Assembly: GCA_029260905.1 (NCBI GenBank)
Contig: JAJDCH010000004.1
Location: 1 to 44,959 of the forward strand
Reading direction: 5' to 3'
Source of the DNA: Candidatus Levyibacteriota bacterium
GTDB taxonomy: Bacteria; Patescibacteriota; Microgenomatia; Levybacterales; UBA12049
Length of the DNA stretch: 44,959 nt
A program made the position numbers and the translations under genes. Below are positions 36,786-44,959 of the stretch, one piece after another; position 1 is the first letter of the stretch, and the number at the start of each line of letters is the position of its first letter. Under the pieces are notes generated by a model. It was not told the DNA's origin. It made no database searches and was given only the letters and a program-made list of their open reading frames with translations.

Positions 36786-37791
36786 TCGCTACACTATACG
36801 ATGGGCCATTTAATTCTATGTCTTTGGGAACGTTTTTAATTCCCAGAATTTTCCATGGATTTGCAATTTCTGTTTCTATCCCAATGTTTCTTACAAAATA
36901 AACATCAACACCAGGAAGAGCTGCGCTCCCACCAGTCAGAAGAATTTGCGAGATCGGGGACTGATCTCTATATTTTTCATTATAAAATGTGATGGCCTTT
37001 TTAACTTCATTAAGAATCGATGCAAATATCGGTTCTATTGCCTTTGAGACCTTTATATTTGTATCTCTACTGCTCAGCCCATAATTCTTTTTGTACTCCT
37101 CAGCCTGTTCTGTACTAAACCCAAAATCAGAGGAAATTGCACGTGTCAGCGCGACACCTCCAAGCGGAAATGAATAATTAAAAATAATAATTCCGGATTT
37201 TATAATACAAAGCGACGTACTCATAGCGCCAACATTTATTATAAGTGTCGGCAACGTACTCTCGTTTTTTGAAACACCCCTTATTGCAGAAAGTGTTTCA
37301 GGTTCAATTGATACAACATTTAAACGCGCAAGCTGCAATATATCCTGGTATCTCTTAACAAGTAGTTTTGGCGCTGCAACAAGAAGAACCTGCATCTTCT
37401 CAGTTGTCTTAACATCCTTTGGTGATTCAAGAATTGTAAAATCAATATTCATCGTATCAAGTGGTGCTGGTATATATTGCTCAGCTTCCCAATAAATAGC
37501 ATTTGATAATTCTTTATCAGAAAGTGGTGGCATCTCGATAACTTTTGTAAAAATATGAGAATCTGGCAATGCGATATTTACATTTCCCGTTGAAATTTTT
37601 GCATCATTAACAAGCTTATTAATGACTTGTGCTAATTCTTCATGATCAAAAGGAGATTCAGATTGTATGCCTGGACTTGGAGATGCAACAGAAGCAGATG
37701 CTTTATAGCTAAAGCTGTCACCATCGCTCTCAAGCCAAACAGCTTTTATAGAAGTGCTTCCTATGTCTAGTCCAAATGCGTTACTTTTCAT
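36757..37791 (-). CDS. pilM: Type IV pilus assembly ATPase-fold protein PilM
   Basis: FGLDIGSTSIKAVWL, YWEAEQYIPAPLD, ILLTGGSAALPGV. Confidence 0.92.
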   Translation of the reverse strand: MKSNAFGLDIGSTSIKAVWLESDGDSFSYKASASVASPSPGIQSESPFDHEELAQVINKLVNDAKISTGNVNIALPDSHIFTKVIEMPPLSDKELSNAIYWEAEQYIPAPLDTMNIDFTILESPKDVKTTEKMQVLLVAAPKLLVKRYQDILQLARLNVVSIEPETLSAIRGVSKNESTLPTLIINVGAMSTSLCIIKSGIIIFNYSFPLGGVALTRAISSDFGFSTEQAEEYKKNYGLSSRDTNIKVSKAIEPIFASILNEVKKAITFYNEKYRDQSPISQILLTGGSAALPGVDVYFVRNIGIETEIANPWKILGIKNVPKDIELNGPSYSVAIGLSVKEYG

Positions 37792-38576
37792 TATGGTAAA
37801 AATAATATAAAAGGAAAAAGTTCTGTCGGAAGCTTGGGATAACCCCTAAAACTAATAATCTTACGCTGGGTTTGATCAGATGTGCCAATTGATGTAATAA
37901 CATCTCCTTGAGATGGAAGATCTGTATCTGAACTGATGGCAAAAGAAGTTGGAGCATAAAGTGGAATAATACGCGCCAAAAGCCCTTGTGTGATATTTAT
38001 TGTTTTTTTATAAGCAAATTCCCGACCTGAAATGGTATCAGCAGATACATCGGGTATATCAAAGTTATTATTTAATCTTCTACCTGAACAGGAATCAAAA
38101 ACATGGTGAGTTAAAATAGGAGCAGATTTGGATCCAGCAATAACCACAATCTCAACAGCAGGAGAAGTATTTACAGATGCTATTGAATCACAAACATCCC
38201 CATCTGACCCCCAATAAAATGTAACATTGGCAGAAGTAGGACTAGAATAATCAGGAAAACTTGAAAGCCAAAGATCAACTGTGCTGTCTTTTAAAACAGC
38301 TGATCCGTTATTCAACAAAAACTCAGACCCCTCAAGCTTGGAAACTGTTGATTCGTAAATTGCACTATTTGACAAAGTTCCAGCTCCTTCTGCATCGTTA
38401 AGTGCTAGCTCTATTCCTGCCTCAGCAGCTGAAAACGCACGCTTGGAATCCTCGTCTTCTGTTGCAACTCTTATATTATTAATTGCCCTTGTTGCGACTG
38501 ATAAACCAACCGTTAATGAAACCACCATTACCAATACTACTATTAAAAGCGTCTGACCTTTTTCAAATTCAATCAT
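37791..38576 (-). CDS. PilX-like minor pilin/assembly protein
   Basis: KGQTLLIVVLVMVVSLTVGLSVATRAINNIRVATEDEDSKRAFSAAEAGIE. Confidence 0.72.
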   Translation of the reverse strand: MIEFEKGQTLLIVVLVMVVSLTVGLSVATRAINNIRVATEDEDSKRAFSAAEAGIELALNDAEGAGTLSNSAIYESTVSKLEGSEFLLNNGSAVLKDSTVDLWLSSFPDYSSPTSANVTFYWGSDGDVCDSIASVNTSPAVEIVVIAGSKSAPILTHHVFDSCSGRRLNNNFDIPDVSADTISGREFAYKKTINITQGLLARIIPLYAPTSFAISSDTDLPSQGDVITSIGTSDQTQRKIISFRGYPKLPTELFPFILFLP

Positions 38577-38628
38577 GCTTATTTAATCGTATCAGGCTGC
38601 AAAGGCGGGTGTCAACAAAAATCAACTT

Positions 38629-39156
38629 TTACTCAACAACATTTCGAAGAAGAATCGTTGTTTGAAAAGTCCTCGAATTTGTATTTTCAACCAATCCGTT
38701 ATCAGCAATGTGTGTAAGCGTGAAAAAAACAGAAATTGATGGGGGATCAACCAATGATTTCTGGGTACAAATAAAGTAACACTCAGCAACCTTCACTGAG
38801 CTCTTATCAACTAACGATTCTCCATTAAGCATAATGTCTGTTGGCTCATCCATTTTGCAAAGGATGGTTGATTCAGTATTGTCTGAAAAAGAGGTAATAG
38901 TAACCTTCTCTTCGTGAGTCGGTGGATTCATCTGACACGTTTCTACATCAGGAAAGATAAGTGTTTTTGAATATCGTATATGATTGGCAATCTGAGTCAG
39001 AGCAACATCTCCGCTCCTACTAACAGTTTCAAGCGCATCAGACTTACTACTTCCGCGAAGAGTTACAAAAAGAATTGAAGACATCACACCTCCTATGACA
39101 GCAAAAAGAGCAATTGTGATAACTAATTCTATGAGAGTAAAACCTTTATTTTTCAT
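38629..39156 (-). CDS. Type IV prepilin-like protein
   Basis: KNKGFTLIELVITIALFAVIGGVMSS class III signal peptide. Confidence 0.88.
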   Translation of the reverse strand: MKNKGFTLIELVITIALFAVIGGVMSSILFVTLRGSSKSDALETVSRSGDVALTQIANHIRYSKTLIFPDVETCQMNPPTHEEKVTITSFSDNTESTILCKMDEPTDIMLNGESLVDKSSVKVAECYFICTQKSLVDPPSISVFFTLTHIADNGLVENTNSRTFQTTILLRNVVE

Positions 39157-39160
39157 CTTT

Positions 39161-39616
39161 TCAAAGCTGTTTAATAGGATTCACAACAGACATACACGTA
39201 ACTAATTTACTTTCATGACAAAGAGCTCCTTGGGGTCTGCATTTACCTGAAGTGTAGGCTGTTGTAACAGTTACACGGGAAACATCTACAGCACAAGCTG
39301 GCGACTGCTCAACCCCAACTGAACGCATAAATACTCCTTCTATATTTTCCCCAGAACACTCACCAGCCTGCAAACGATTGTCTTCACCAATACAAAATGC
39401 TCCTGATTTTGTTGCAAATTCCTCATAATCACTATTTCTAATTTCTCTTACAATTTCCATTCCTTCCTCAGAATAGTCCGTCGCAAGACTTTGAAGCTGA
39501 GTAAATTGATTATTACTAAGCGCAGTTGTCACAGTTGTTGCGATACCAGTTACAACAATTGCTATCACACTTAAAGCAATTACTACCTCTACCAATGACT
39601 GTCCCTGCATTTTCAT
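39161..39616 (-). CDS. PilV-like prepilin
   Basis: MKMQGQSLVEVVIALSVIAIVVTGIATT. Confidence 0.8.
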   Translation of the reverse strand: MKMQGQSLVEVVIALSVIAIVVTGIATTVTTALSNNQFTQLQSLATDYSEEGMEIVREIRNSDYEEFATKSGAFCIGEDNRLQAGECSGENIEGVFMRSVGVEQSPACAVDVSRVTVTTAYTSGKCRPQGALCHESKLVTCMSVVNPIKQL

Positions 39617-40107
39617 TCTATTGAAACTCCTCCATTACTACCAAGACTTATTGCTTGCATTTTATCTCCTTTGTAGCCCGAGAGCTTAATTGAACCAACA
39701 GGAACTACGCTTCCTTTTGAAACATTGAAAAAGAAAGAAAAATTATTTCCAAACCCTGAATCAACAAATTCAATATGATTAGGAAGAACGTGTCTTTCTA
39801 TCTCAAAATCAGACCCCTCACAAACCCCAAATAAAGCGTATGAGGACTCAGCAATCTTTATATCAACTCTATAGCCCTCAAGAATCTTATTTACTCCCGT
39901 CCCAGCATCTAGACATTCTGGAGGTTTTGTCTGTGTCACGGCTCTGCTTCTAGCAAGACTCAAAACTCTGACAACATCAATACTTGCACTTCTGAAAGCC
40001 TGCTCTTCATTAAAAGAATTGAAAGATGCAACTCCAAAAATTGTCAAAAAACCAACAATTGTAAAAACAGCAAGAAGCTCAATTAATGTGAATCCTTTAT
40101 TTATCAT
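39613..40107 (-). CDS. GspH/FimT-like prepilin
   Basis: NKGFTLIELLAVFTIVGFLTIFG. Confidence 0.85.
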   Translation of the reverse strand: MINKGFTLIELLAVFTIVGFLTIFGVASFNSFNEEQAFRSASIDVVRVLSLARSRAVTQTKPPECLDAGTGVNKILEGYRVDIKIAESSYALFGVCEGSDFEIERHVLPNHIEFVDSGFGNNFSFFFNVSKGSVVPVGSIKLSGYKGDKMQAISLGSNGGVSIE

Positions 40108-40119
40108 TTCTTAACTTGA

Positions 40120-40563
40120 TTAGGGATTTGTAACAGTATATGACCACCTGTCACCAGTACAGGTATTTACAGTATCTTTCTGAAGATCGTTTGCATTTTC
40201 AATACAAGCCCTAAGGCAATAAGCCGCTGTACATGGTGGGATTGAAGCAGGCGTTGTGTACTCATACCCTTCTGTTAAATCAGAAGGATCACAAGGCATT
40301 TTTTGTAAATAAACCGCAGAACCACCAGTAATTGGCATACCACAGCCAGGAAGACTCACAGGATATGAACCATTATCAGCTCTAAATAAATCAAGCGCTG
40401 ATTGAATCTGAGACAAATCAGATTTTCTTTTGGAATCCCTGGCCTTTTGCCTTATTTCAATATAGTTGACCATAGAAACAACAGATAAAATACCAATTAT
40501 GGCTATAACTATTAAAAGCTCAATCAGCGTAAATCCTTTTCTAATTCCCAATTCCTTATTCAT
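40120..40563 (-). CDS. GspG-like prepilin
   Basis: RKGFTLIELLIVIAIIGILSVVSMVNY, KARDSKRKSDLSQIQSALDLFRADNGSYP. Confidence 0.9.
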   Translation of the reverse strand: MNKELGIRKGFTLIELLIVIAIIGILSVVSMVNYIEIRQKARDSKRKSDLSQIQSALDLFRADNGSYPVSLPGCGMPITGGSAVYLQKMPCDPSDLTEGYEYTTPASIPPCTAAYCLRACIENANDLQKDTVNTCTGDRWSYTVTNP

Positions 40564-40579
40564 AATTTATGATAACTCT

Positions 40580-41044
40580 TTATGGTGTTACATTTGGACT
40601 GGACACACCATAATTGCATATTTTGCCACAAGCAGTCTCGCTTAGACTATTTGCAGAAAGACTGACACACGCAGCTCCTGCATTACAAGCTCCTGAATCA
40701 ACTGACCGCTCAAGACTTGCATAAAGATAATAACTCTGTCCATCAGCTGACAAATAATAAACATAAACAGTTTCAGGATCTTTGGGATCATTTGGTACTT
40801 TTGTCATATAAGGACTAAAGCTTCCCCCAAATGAAACTGTAGGTGGATAGCTTCCGTTATCAGAATAGTATGACTCAAGCGCATTTTGAATTTGAGAAAG
40901 ATCATTTTTCCTGCTTGAATCATGCGCTTTTGCAAGCTGCTCAAGAGGATTGAGGATGAAAAGAACTGATGCCGCCAGAACCCCAATTACAGCCATCACA
41001 ATTAAAAGCTCAATCAGCGTAAATCCACGGACAGAAAACTTCAT
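40580..41044 (-). CDS. GspG-like prepilin
   Basis: VRGFTLIELLIVMAVIGVLAASVLFILNP, RKNDLSQIQNALESYYSDNGSYPP. Confidence 0.9.
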   Translation of the reverse strand: MKFSVRGFTLIELLIVMAVIGVLAASVLFILNPLEQLAKAHDSSRKNDLSQIQNALESYYSDNGSYPPTVSFGGSFSPYMTKVPNDPKDPETVYVYYLSADGQSYYLYASLERSVDSGACNAGAACVSLSANSLSETACGKICNYGVSSPNVTP

Positions 41045-41113
41045 CTTATATTAATTATCAACTTTATATGGTCTTTTTTCAACCCCCTTGATGCATATTG
41101 TATAATAAGGCCT

Positions 41114-41818
41114 ATGACAAGTTTTATAATCTGCTCAACGGATAAGAAAAAGCGCGTTGAATTTGCAAAGGATTTTTTTGAGAAAAAAAATATTGATAGA
41201 TTTGATATAACCCTTATTCAAAAAGAAGAAGATTCCAAAAATCTGCAAACAATTGGTGTACAAGATGTCAAAAAAATACAGGGAAAAATTTTTCTCAAAC
41301 CACTTCACTCCAAAGAAAAAGCTGTGATCATAGAAGATGCAGATCTTTTGACAATTGAAGCGCAAAACGCGCTTCTCAAGGCCCTTGAAGAGCCGCCAGC
41401 CAACACCTACATCATGCTTGGCGCAGAATCTTCAGAAAAACTTCTACCAACCCTACTTTCACGCTGTCAAATGATAAAACTTAAAACGCCAATTCCTTTT
41501 CTTAGCAAAGAAGAACTAGAAGAATTAACAGATTTTGCTTCAAATCTAAACAAAATGGCAATAGGGGACAGGCTCAAAAAAGCAGAAATCCTTGCCAAAA
41601 ATAAAGATGAAGCTATAATCTGGATTGAAAAACTAATTCTTGTTTTACGCGAACAAATGCTGGTAAATTTTTCCCACAAAAAAAATGCAGCAATGGAACA
41701 ATTAGACAATGGAACAATTAGACAACTCCAATCCCTTCATACACTTCTCAAAACAACCAATGTCAACCCCAGATTCGCCATCGAAAACACGCTGCTCTCC
41801 TTAATTCCTAATTCCTAA
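41114..41818 (+). CDS. holB: DNA polymerase III delta' subunit-like protein
   Basis: VIIEDADLLTIEAQNALLKALEEPPANTYIMLGAESSEKLLPTLLSRCQ. Confidence 0.85.
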   Translation: MTSFIICSTDKKKRVEFAKDFFEKKNIDRFDITLIQKEEDSKNLQTIGVQDVKKIQGKIFLKPLHSKEKAVIIEDADLLTIEAQNALLKALEEPPANTYIMLGAESSEKLLPTLLSRCQMIKLKTPIPFLSKEELEELTDFASNLNKMAIGDRLKKAEILAKNKDEAIIWIEKLILVLREQMLVNFSHKKNAAMEQLDNGTIRQLQSLHTLLKTTNVNPRFAIENTLLSLIPNS

Positions 41819-41905
41819 TTCCTAATTCCTAATTCCTAATTCCTAATTCCTAATTCCTAATTCCTAATTCCTAATTCCTAATTCCTAATTCCTAATTCCT
41901 AATTC
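41803..41905. repeat. 7-bp tandem repeat (AATTCCT)x14.7, perfect
   Basis: 103 bp uninterrupted aattcctaattcct...; covers the holB stop codon and most of the holB-rarA intergenic region. Confidence 0.98.
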
Positions 41906-41929
41906 AACTATGCTACAATACCCCTATCT

Positions 41930-43132
41930 ATGAACCTCGCATATCGCATGAGGCCTCAAAATTTTGACGAATTTATTGGTCAGTCAGATCTAGTGGGAAA
42001 AGACAAAATTTTGCGGAAAATGATTGAGACAGGCAGTATCTCATCGATGATTTTCTGGGGACCACCAGGATCGGGCAAAACAACTCTTGCCCATATCATC
42101 GCCCACTCGGTCAATGCCGATTTTCACCACCTCTCAGCAGTCGAAACAGGCAAAGCTGATCTGATGAAAATAGTTGATGAAGCAAAAAGAGCAAAAGGTA
42201 AAGCAAAAAGAATCATTCTTTTTGTGGATGAAATTCACCGCTGGAGCAAATCCCAACAAGACGCCCTCCTTCCATACGTTGAATCAGGTCTGATAACCTT
42301 GATTGGCGCGACAACTGAAAATCCCTCTTTTGAAGTGATCTCAGCTCTTCTATCAAGATCCCGTGTTTTTGTGCTCAAAAGTCTGGATGCAGAAGATCTT
42401 GAAAAAATAATAAACTCTGCTTTGCAGAATAAGGATAGGGGGCTAGGGTCTTTTAAAAAAACTATTTCTCAAGAAGCCAAGGATCTACTTATCCGCTTCT
42501 CAGGAGGCGATGCAAGAATTATGCTAAATGCACTAGAAATAGCAGTCACTACCTACAAAGAAAAAAATATCAAGCCAGAAACAATCAAAGAGGTATTTCA
42601 GACCCGCAGTGCTGGAATATATGATAAAAAAGCTGATGAGCACTACAACATCATCAGCGCCTTTATCAAATCCATGCGTGGATCAGATGTAGATGCTGCG
42701 CTTTATTATCTGGTACGGATGCTTGAAAATGGCGAAGATCCCAAATTTATAGCAAGAAGAATGATTATTTTCGCATCAGAGGATATAGGCATGGCAGATC
42801 GGGGAGCGTTGATACAAGCAAACGAGGCATTTGAGGCGGTACAGAAAATCGGCATGCCTGAGGCGCAGCTAATTCTGGCCCATATCGTGATTTATTTGAG
42901 TAGCGCCAAAAAAAGCAGAGCTGTCCCCAATGCGCTTATGAGTGCCAAAAAAGCAGTTTATGACTATCCCAATGAACCGGTGCCAATGCATTTAAGAAAC
43001 GCTCCGACCAAGCTCATGAAAAATCTGGGATATGCTAGAGATTATAAATGGGGAAAAGATTATGTGGGACCCAATAAAGAATTATCCTTCCTGCCCGAGA
43101 AATTAAAAGGTAAAAAGTTTTTTAATTCTTGA
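41930..43132 (+). CDS. rarA: Replication-associated recombination protein A (RarA/MgsA AAA+ ATPase)
   Basis: [66 protein letters not shown]. Confidence 0.96.
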   Translation: MNLAYRMRPQNFDEFIGQSDLVGKDKILRKMIETGSISSMIFWGPPGSGKTTLAHIIAHSVNADFHHLSAVETGKADLMKIVDEAKRAKGKAKRIILFVDEIHRWSKSQQDALLPYVESGLITLIGATTENPSFEVISALLSRSRVFVLKSLDAEDLEKIINSALQNKDRGLGSFKKTISQEAKDLLIRFSGGDARIMLNALEIAVTTYKEKNIKPETIKEVFQTRSAGIYDKKADEHYNIISAFIKSMRGSDVDAALYYLVRMLENGEDPKFIARRMIIFASEDIGMADRGALIQANEAFEAVQKIGMPEAQLILAHIVIYLSSAKKSRAVPNALMSAKKAVYDYPNEPVPMHLRNAPTKLMKNLGYARDYKWGKDYVGPNKELSFLPEKLKGKKFFNS

Positions 43133-43969
43133 AAAAAATCCTTCTTTTTCAGGTTTTTCAAACCTCTCCATTACCTTTCTTATCTCAGGTATTGCATCTT
43201 CCGTGGCTTTTTCACCTGCTTTTATTATTTCCCCAGCCTTTTTCGCATCAAAAAAATAATTCCAACCAACGAGACTCTTCACAAGAGTATCAGGTGAGAT
43301 AACAAAATCAGCATTTTTGAGCGATTGAAAAGTCAGATTGTGCCTGAGAATATTTACAGAATAAGCAGGAATTCCGGTCAATGGAGGCAGGCTCTCAACA
43401 GGCTTGTAAAAATAGCTCGGCTCCACATTAACAGCTATCACAATATCTGCTCCCATTTTACGGACAACAGACACAGGTACGGGATTGGATAGGCCACCGT
43501 CTGCAAGTATTTTACTTTCATATTCAACCGGACGGAATACAGCAGGAACAGAAATACTTGCCCTGACCACTTTTGCCAAATCACCTGAGTCCAAAACAAC
43601 TTCCTCCGCGGTATTAAAGTCAGTAGCAACAGCAGAGAAGGGAATACGGAGCGCTTCAAACTTTTTCTTACCGAGGAGATCAGCAATCAATTTCTCAAAC
43701 TTATTTCCCTTGATGAGGCCTCCCCTGAGACTGGGGTCAAAAAGCGCAAAACCTTTTCTTCGGTTCATACTGAGGACGAACTCTTCAAGCTCGGAAAAAG
43801 TAGGGTGGGCAGCATAATAAGCACCAATTAATGCACCTATACTTGATCCCGCAATAAAATCTATGTTTATACCCGCTTTTTCAAGAGCTTTAAGAACACC
43901 AATGTGCGCCAAGCCCTTCGCACCACCTGAGCCCAGCGCCAGACCTATTTTAGGAAAACTCTCACTCAT
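43103..43969 (-). CDS. Patatin-like phospholipase (start MSESFPK favoured over track 43984)
   Basis: LALGSGGAKGLAHIGVLKAL, GSSIGALIGAYYA GxSxG, DGGLSNPVPV; TATAAT ends 6 nt before ATG 43969. Confidence 0.92.
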   Translation of the reverse strand: MSESFPKIGLALGSGGAKGLAHIGVLKALEKAGINIDFIAGSSIGALIGAYYAAHPTFSELEEFVLSMNRRKGFALFDPSLRGGLIKGNKFEKLIADLLGKKKFEALRIPFSAVATDFNTAEEVVLDSGDLAKVVRASISVPAVFRPVEYESKILADGGLSNPVPVSVVRKMGADIVIAVNVEPSYFYKPVESLPPLTGIPAYSVNILRHNLTFQSLKNADFVISPDTLVKSLVGWNYFFDAKKAGEIIKAGEKATEDAIPEIRKVMERFEKPEKEGFFSRIKKLFTF

Positions 43970-43988
43970 GGGGATATTATACAAGTTT

Positions 43989-44468
43989 TTATGTTAATTT
44001 TTGACCTCTAAAAACTTCAACTGGGGGATTAGATCTTCCTTCAAACACAAACCCACACTGCAGACCCAATTCTCCAACTTTTTTACCTAAGTTGCCTTCA
44101 AATTCATTCTCAACAATACTTTTATACTCCCTTTTTAATTGATCATTATCCATATTGTGTGCATTAACTCTTCTTCTTAATCTTCTTCCTAAAGTGATTC
44201 CTTTTGCTACATCGTCTTTATTGCACGAATACATCTGAAAAATTGCATCTGCATAGGCATTGTCTTCATGGTCTTCATCTAGAAATGGTGGTTTTTCTGT
44301 TGATTTCCAGACTAATCTTGAAACATCTTTAGTCCAAACCCTAAGATGATCCATTGAGGAATTAAATTTTTCCGGATGCTTCACTCTTTCCAAAAGAAAT
44401 AAATCCACAACTAATCCCGCACTTGGATGCTCATGACCAGGATAGGAATATCTCGCTTTTTCTGCCAT
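43989..44468 (-). CDS. Hypothetical protein
   Basis: Intact 159-aa ORF with TATAAT upstream; no family recognised. Confidence 0.55.
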   Translation of the reverse strand: MAEKARYSYPGHEHPSAGLVVDLFLLERVKHPEKFNSSMDHLRVWTKDVSRLVWKSTEKPPFLDEDHEDNAYADAIFQMYSCNKDDVAKGITLGRRLRRRVNAHNMDNDQLKREYKSIVENEFEGNLGKKVGELGLQCGFVFEGRSNPPVEVFRGQKLT

Positions 44469-44569
44469 GTTGATGCGATTATAGCACTAAATCCCATGGA
44501 GTCAAGGTTTTTTTACAATAAATCCTATAGCATTGATTATTTTAACTTTTGTGTTATAATTTTTCAATT

Positions 44570-44959
44570 ATGAAAGATGTACTTCGCGGAGAAGAAGAAC
44601 TCTCGGTGAAAAAATTAACAAGGATAGCTAGTAGGCTTTTCGTTCAGGCAAGTATGGAATATCCTGCGTCAGTCCCATGCATAGCAGCCGATATTGCCAA
44701 CAAATGTCGTGGACAGTCTTATTATCCATTGAGATTGTGGGGTGCCTTAAAAGAAGATTATAAAAAGATTAAAGATCTAACCGTTATAGCCAATAGACTG
44801 CACGAGAATTCCGTTAAAAAAATAAAAGTATTTACTCCCTATCGTATGGGGGGCGTCATGGAACAAGTTTTTTCTCAAGCCCAACAAATGTCTTATGCCG
44901 GCGAAGAAGATCTTAAAAAGTTTTTATCTTCTTATCAGCCCGGAGTAGAGTCTCATTTG
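44570..44959 (+). CDS. Hypothetical protein, 3'-truncated by window end
   Basis: Open ORF MKDVLRGEEELSVKKLTRIASRLFVQ... to window edge, TATAAT 44555-44560. Confidence 0.6.
   Translation, partial: MKDVLRGEEELSVKKLTRIASRLFVQASMEYPASVPCIAADIANKCRGQSYYPLRLWGALKEDYKKIKDLTVIANRLHENSVKKIKVFTPYRMGGVMEQVFSQAQQMSYAGEEDLKKFLSSYQPGVESHL

Noticed and set aside
41803-41905. CRISPR array candidate
   Set aside because: Unit is a 7-bp head-to-tail repeat with no spacers; a microsatellite/VNTR, not CRISPR

Overview
This looks like a chromosomal segment of a small-genome Patescibacteria/CPR bacterium, probably Microgenomates. That lineage call is inference from gene style; no search was run. The genes are mostly core functions: thrS-infC-rpmI-rplT, aroQ, a TyrA-prephenate dehydratase fusion, pheS-pheT, ilvA-ridA, tyrS, recG, rpmF-nusB-rnc, rpsP-khpA, trmD, holB-rarA, trigger factor, PBP1A and an ABC-F ATPase. 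There is also a PilM/N/O plus prepilin cluster, a membrane-sensor-fused trehalose-6-phosphate synthase, a secreted Cys/Gly-repeat protein and seven tRNAs. The main discovery is two unannotated ribosome-mediated transcription attenuators, each with a short leader peptide rich in the regulating amino acid. (1) At 18866-18992, between rplT and the Phe/Tyr biosynthesis and pheST genes, the leader is MKSTNKKSFGFFFYFTP*, followed by mutually exclusive antiterminator and terminator hairpins. Its position (thrS-infC-rpmI-rplT-leader-pheST) matches the E. coli pheM attenuator. (2) At 12243-12341, upstream of ilvA, the leader is MLIKKAQIIINIITP*, with the same architecture. A second strong pattern is that about 16 genes have a -10 box ending exactly 6-7 nt before the start codon, with no Shine-Dalgarno, which implies pervasive leaderless transcription. 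Other points of interest are a 14.7-copy 7-bp tandem repeat at the holB 3' end, an exact 35-bp duplicated promoter, and a consensus promoter abutting an intrinsic terminator (possible tiny RNA).
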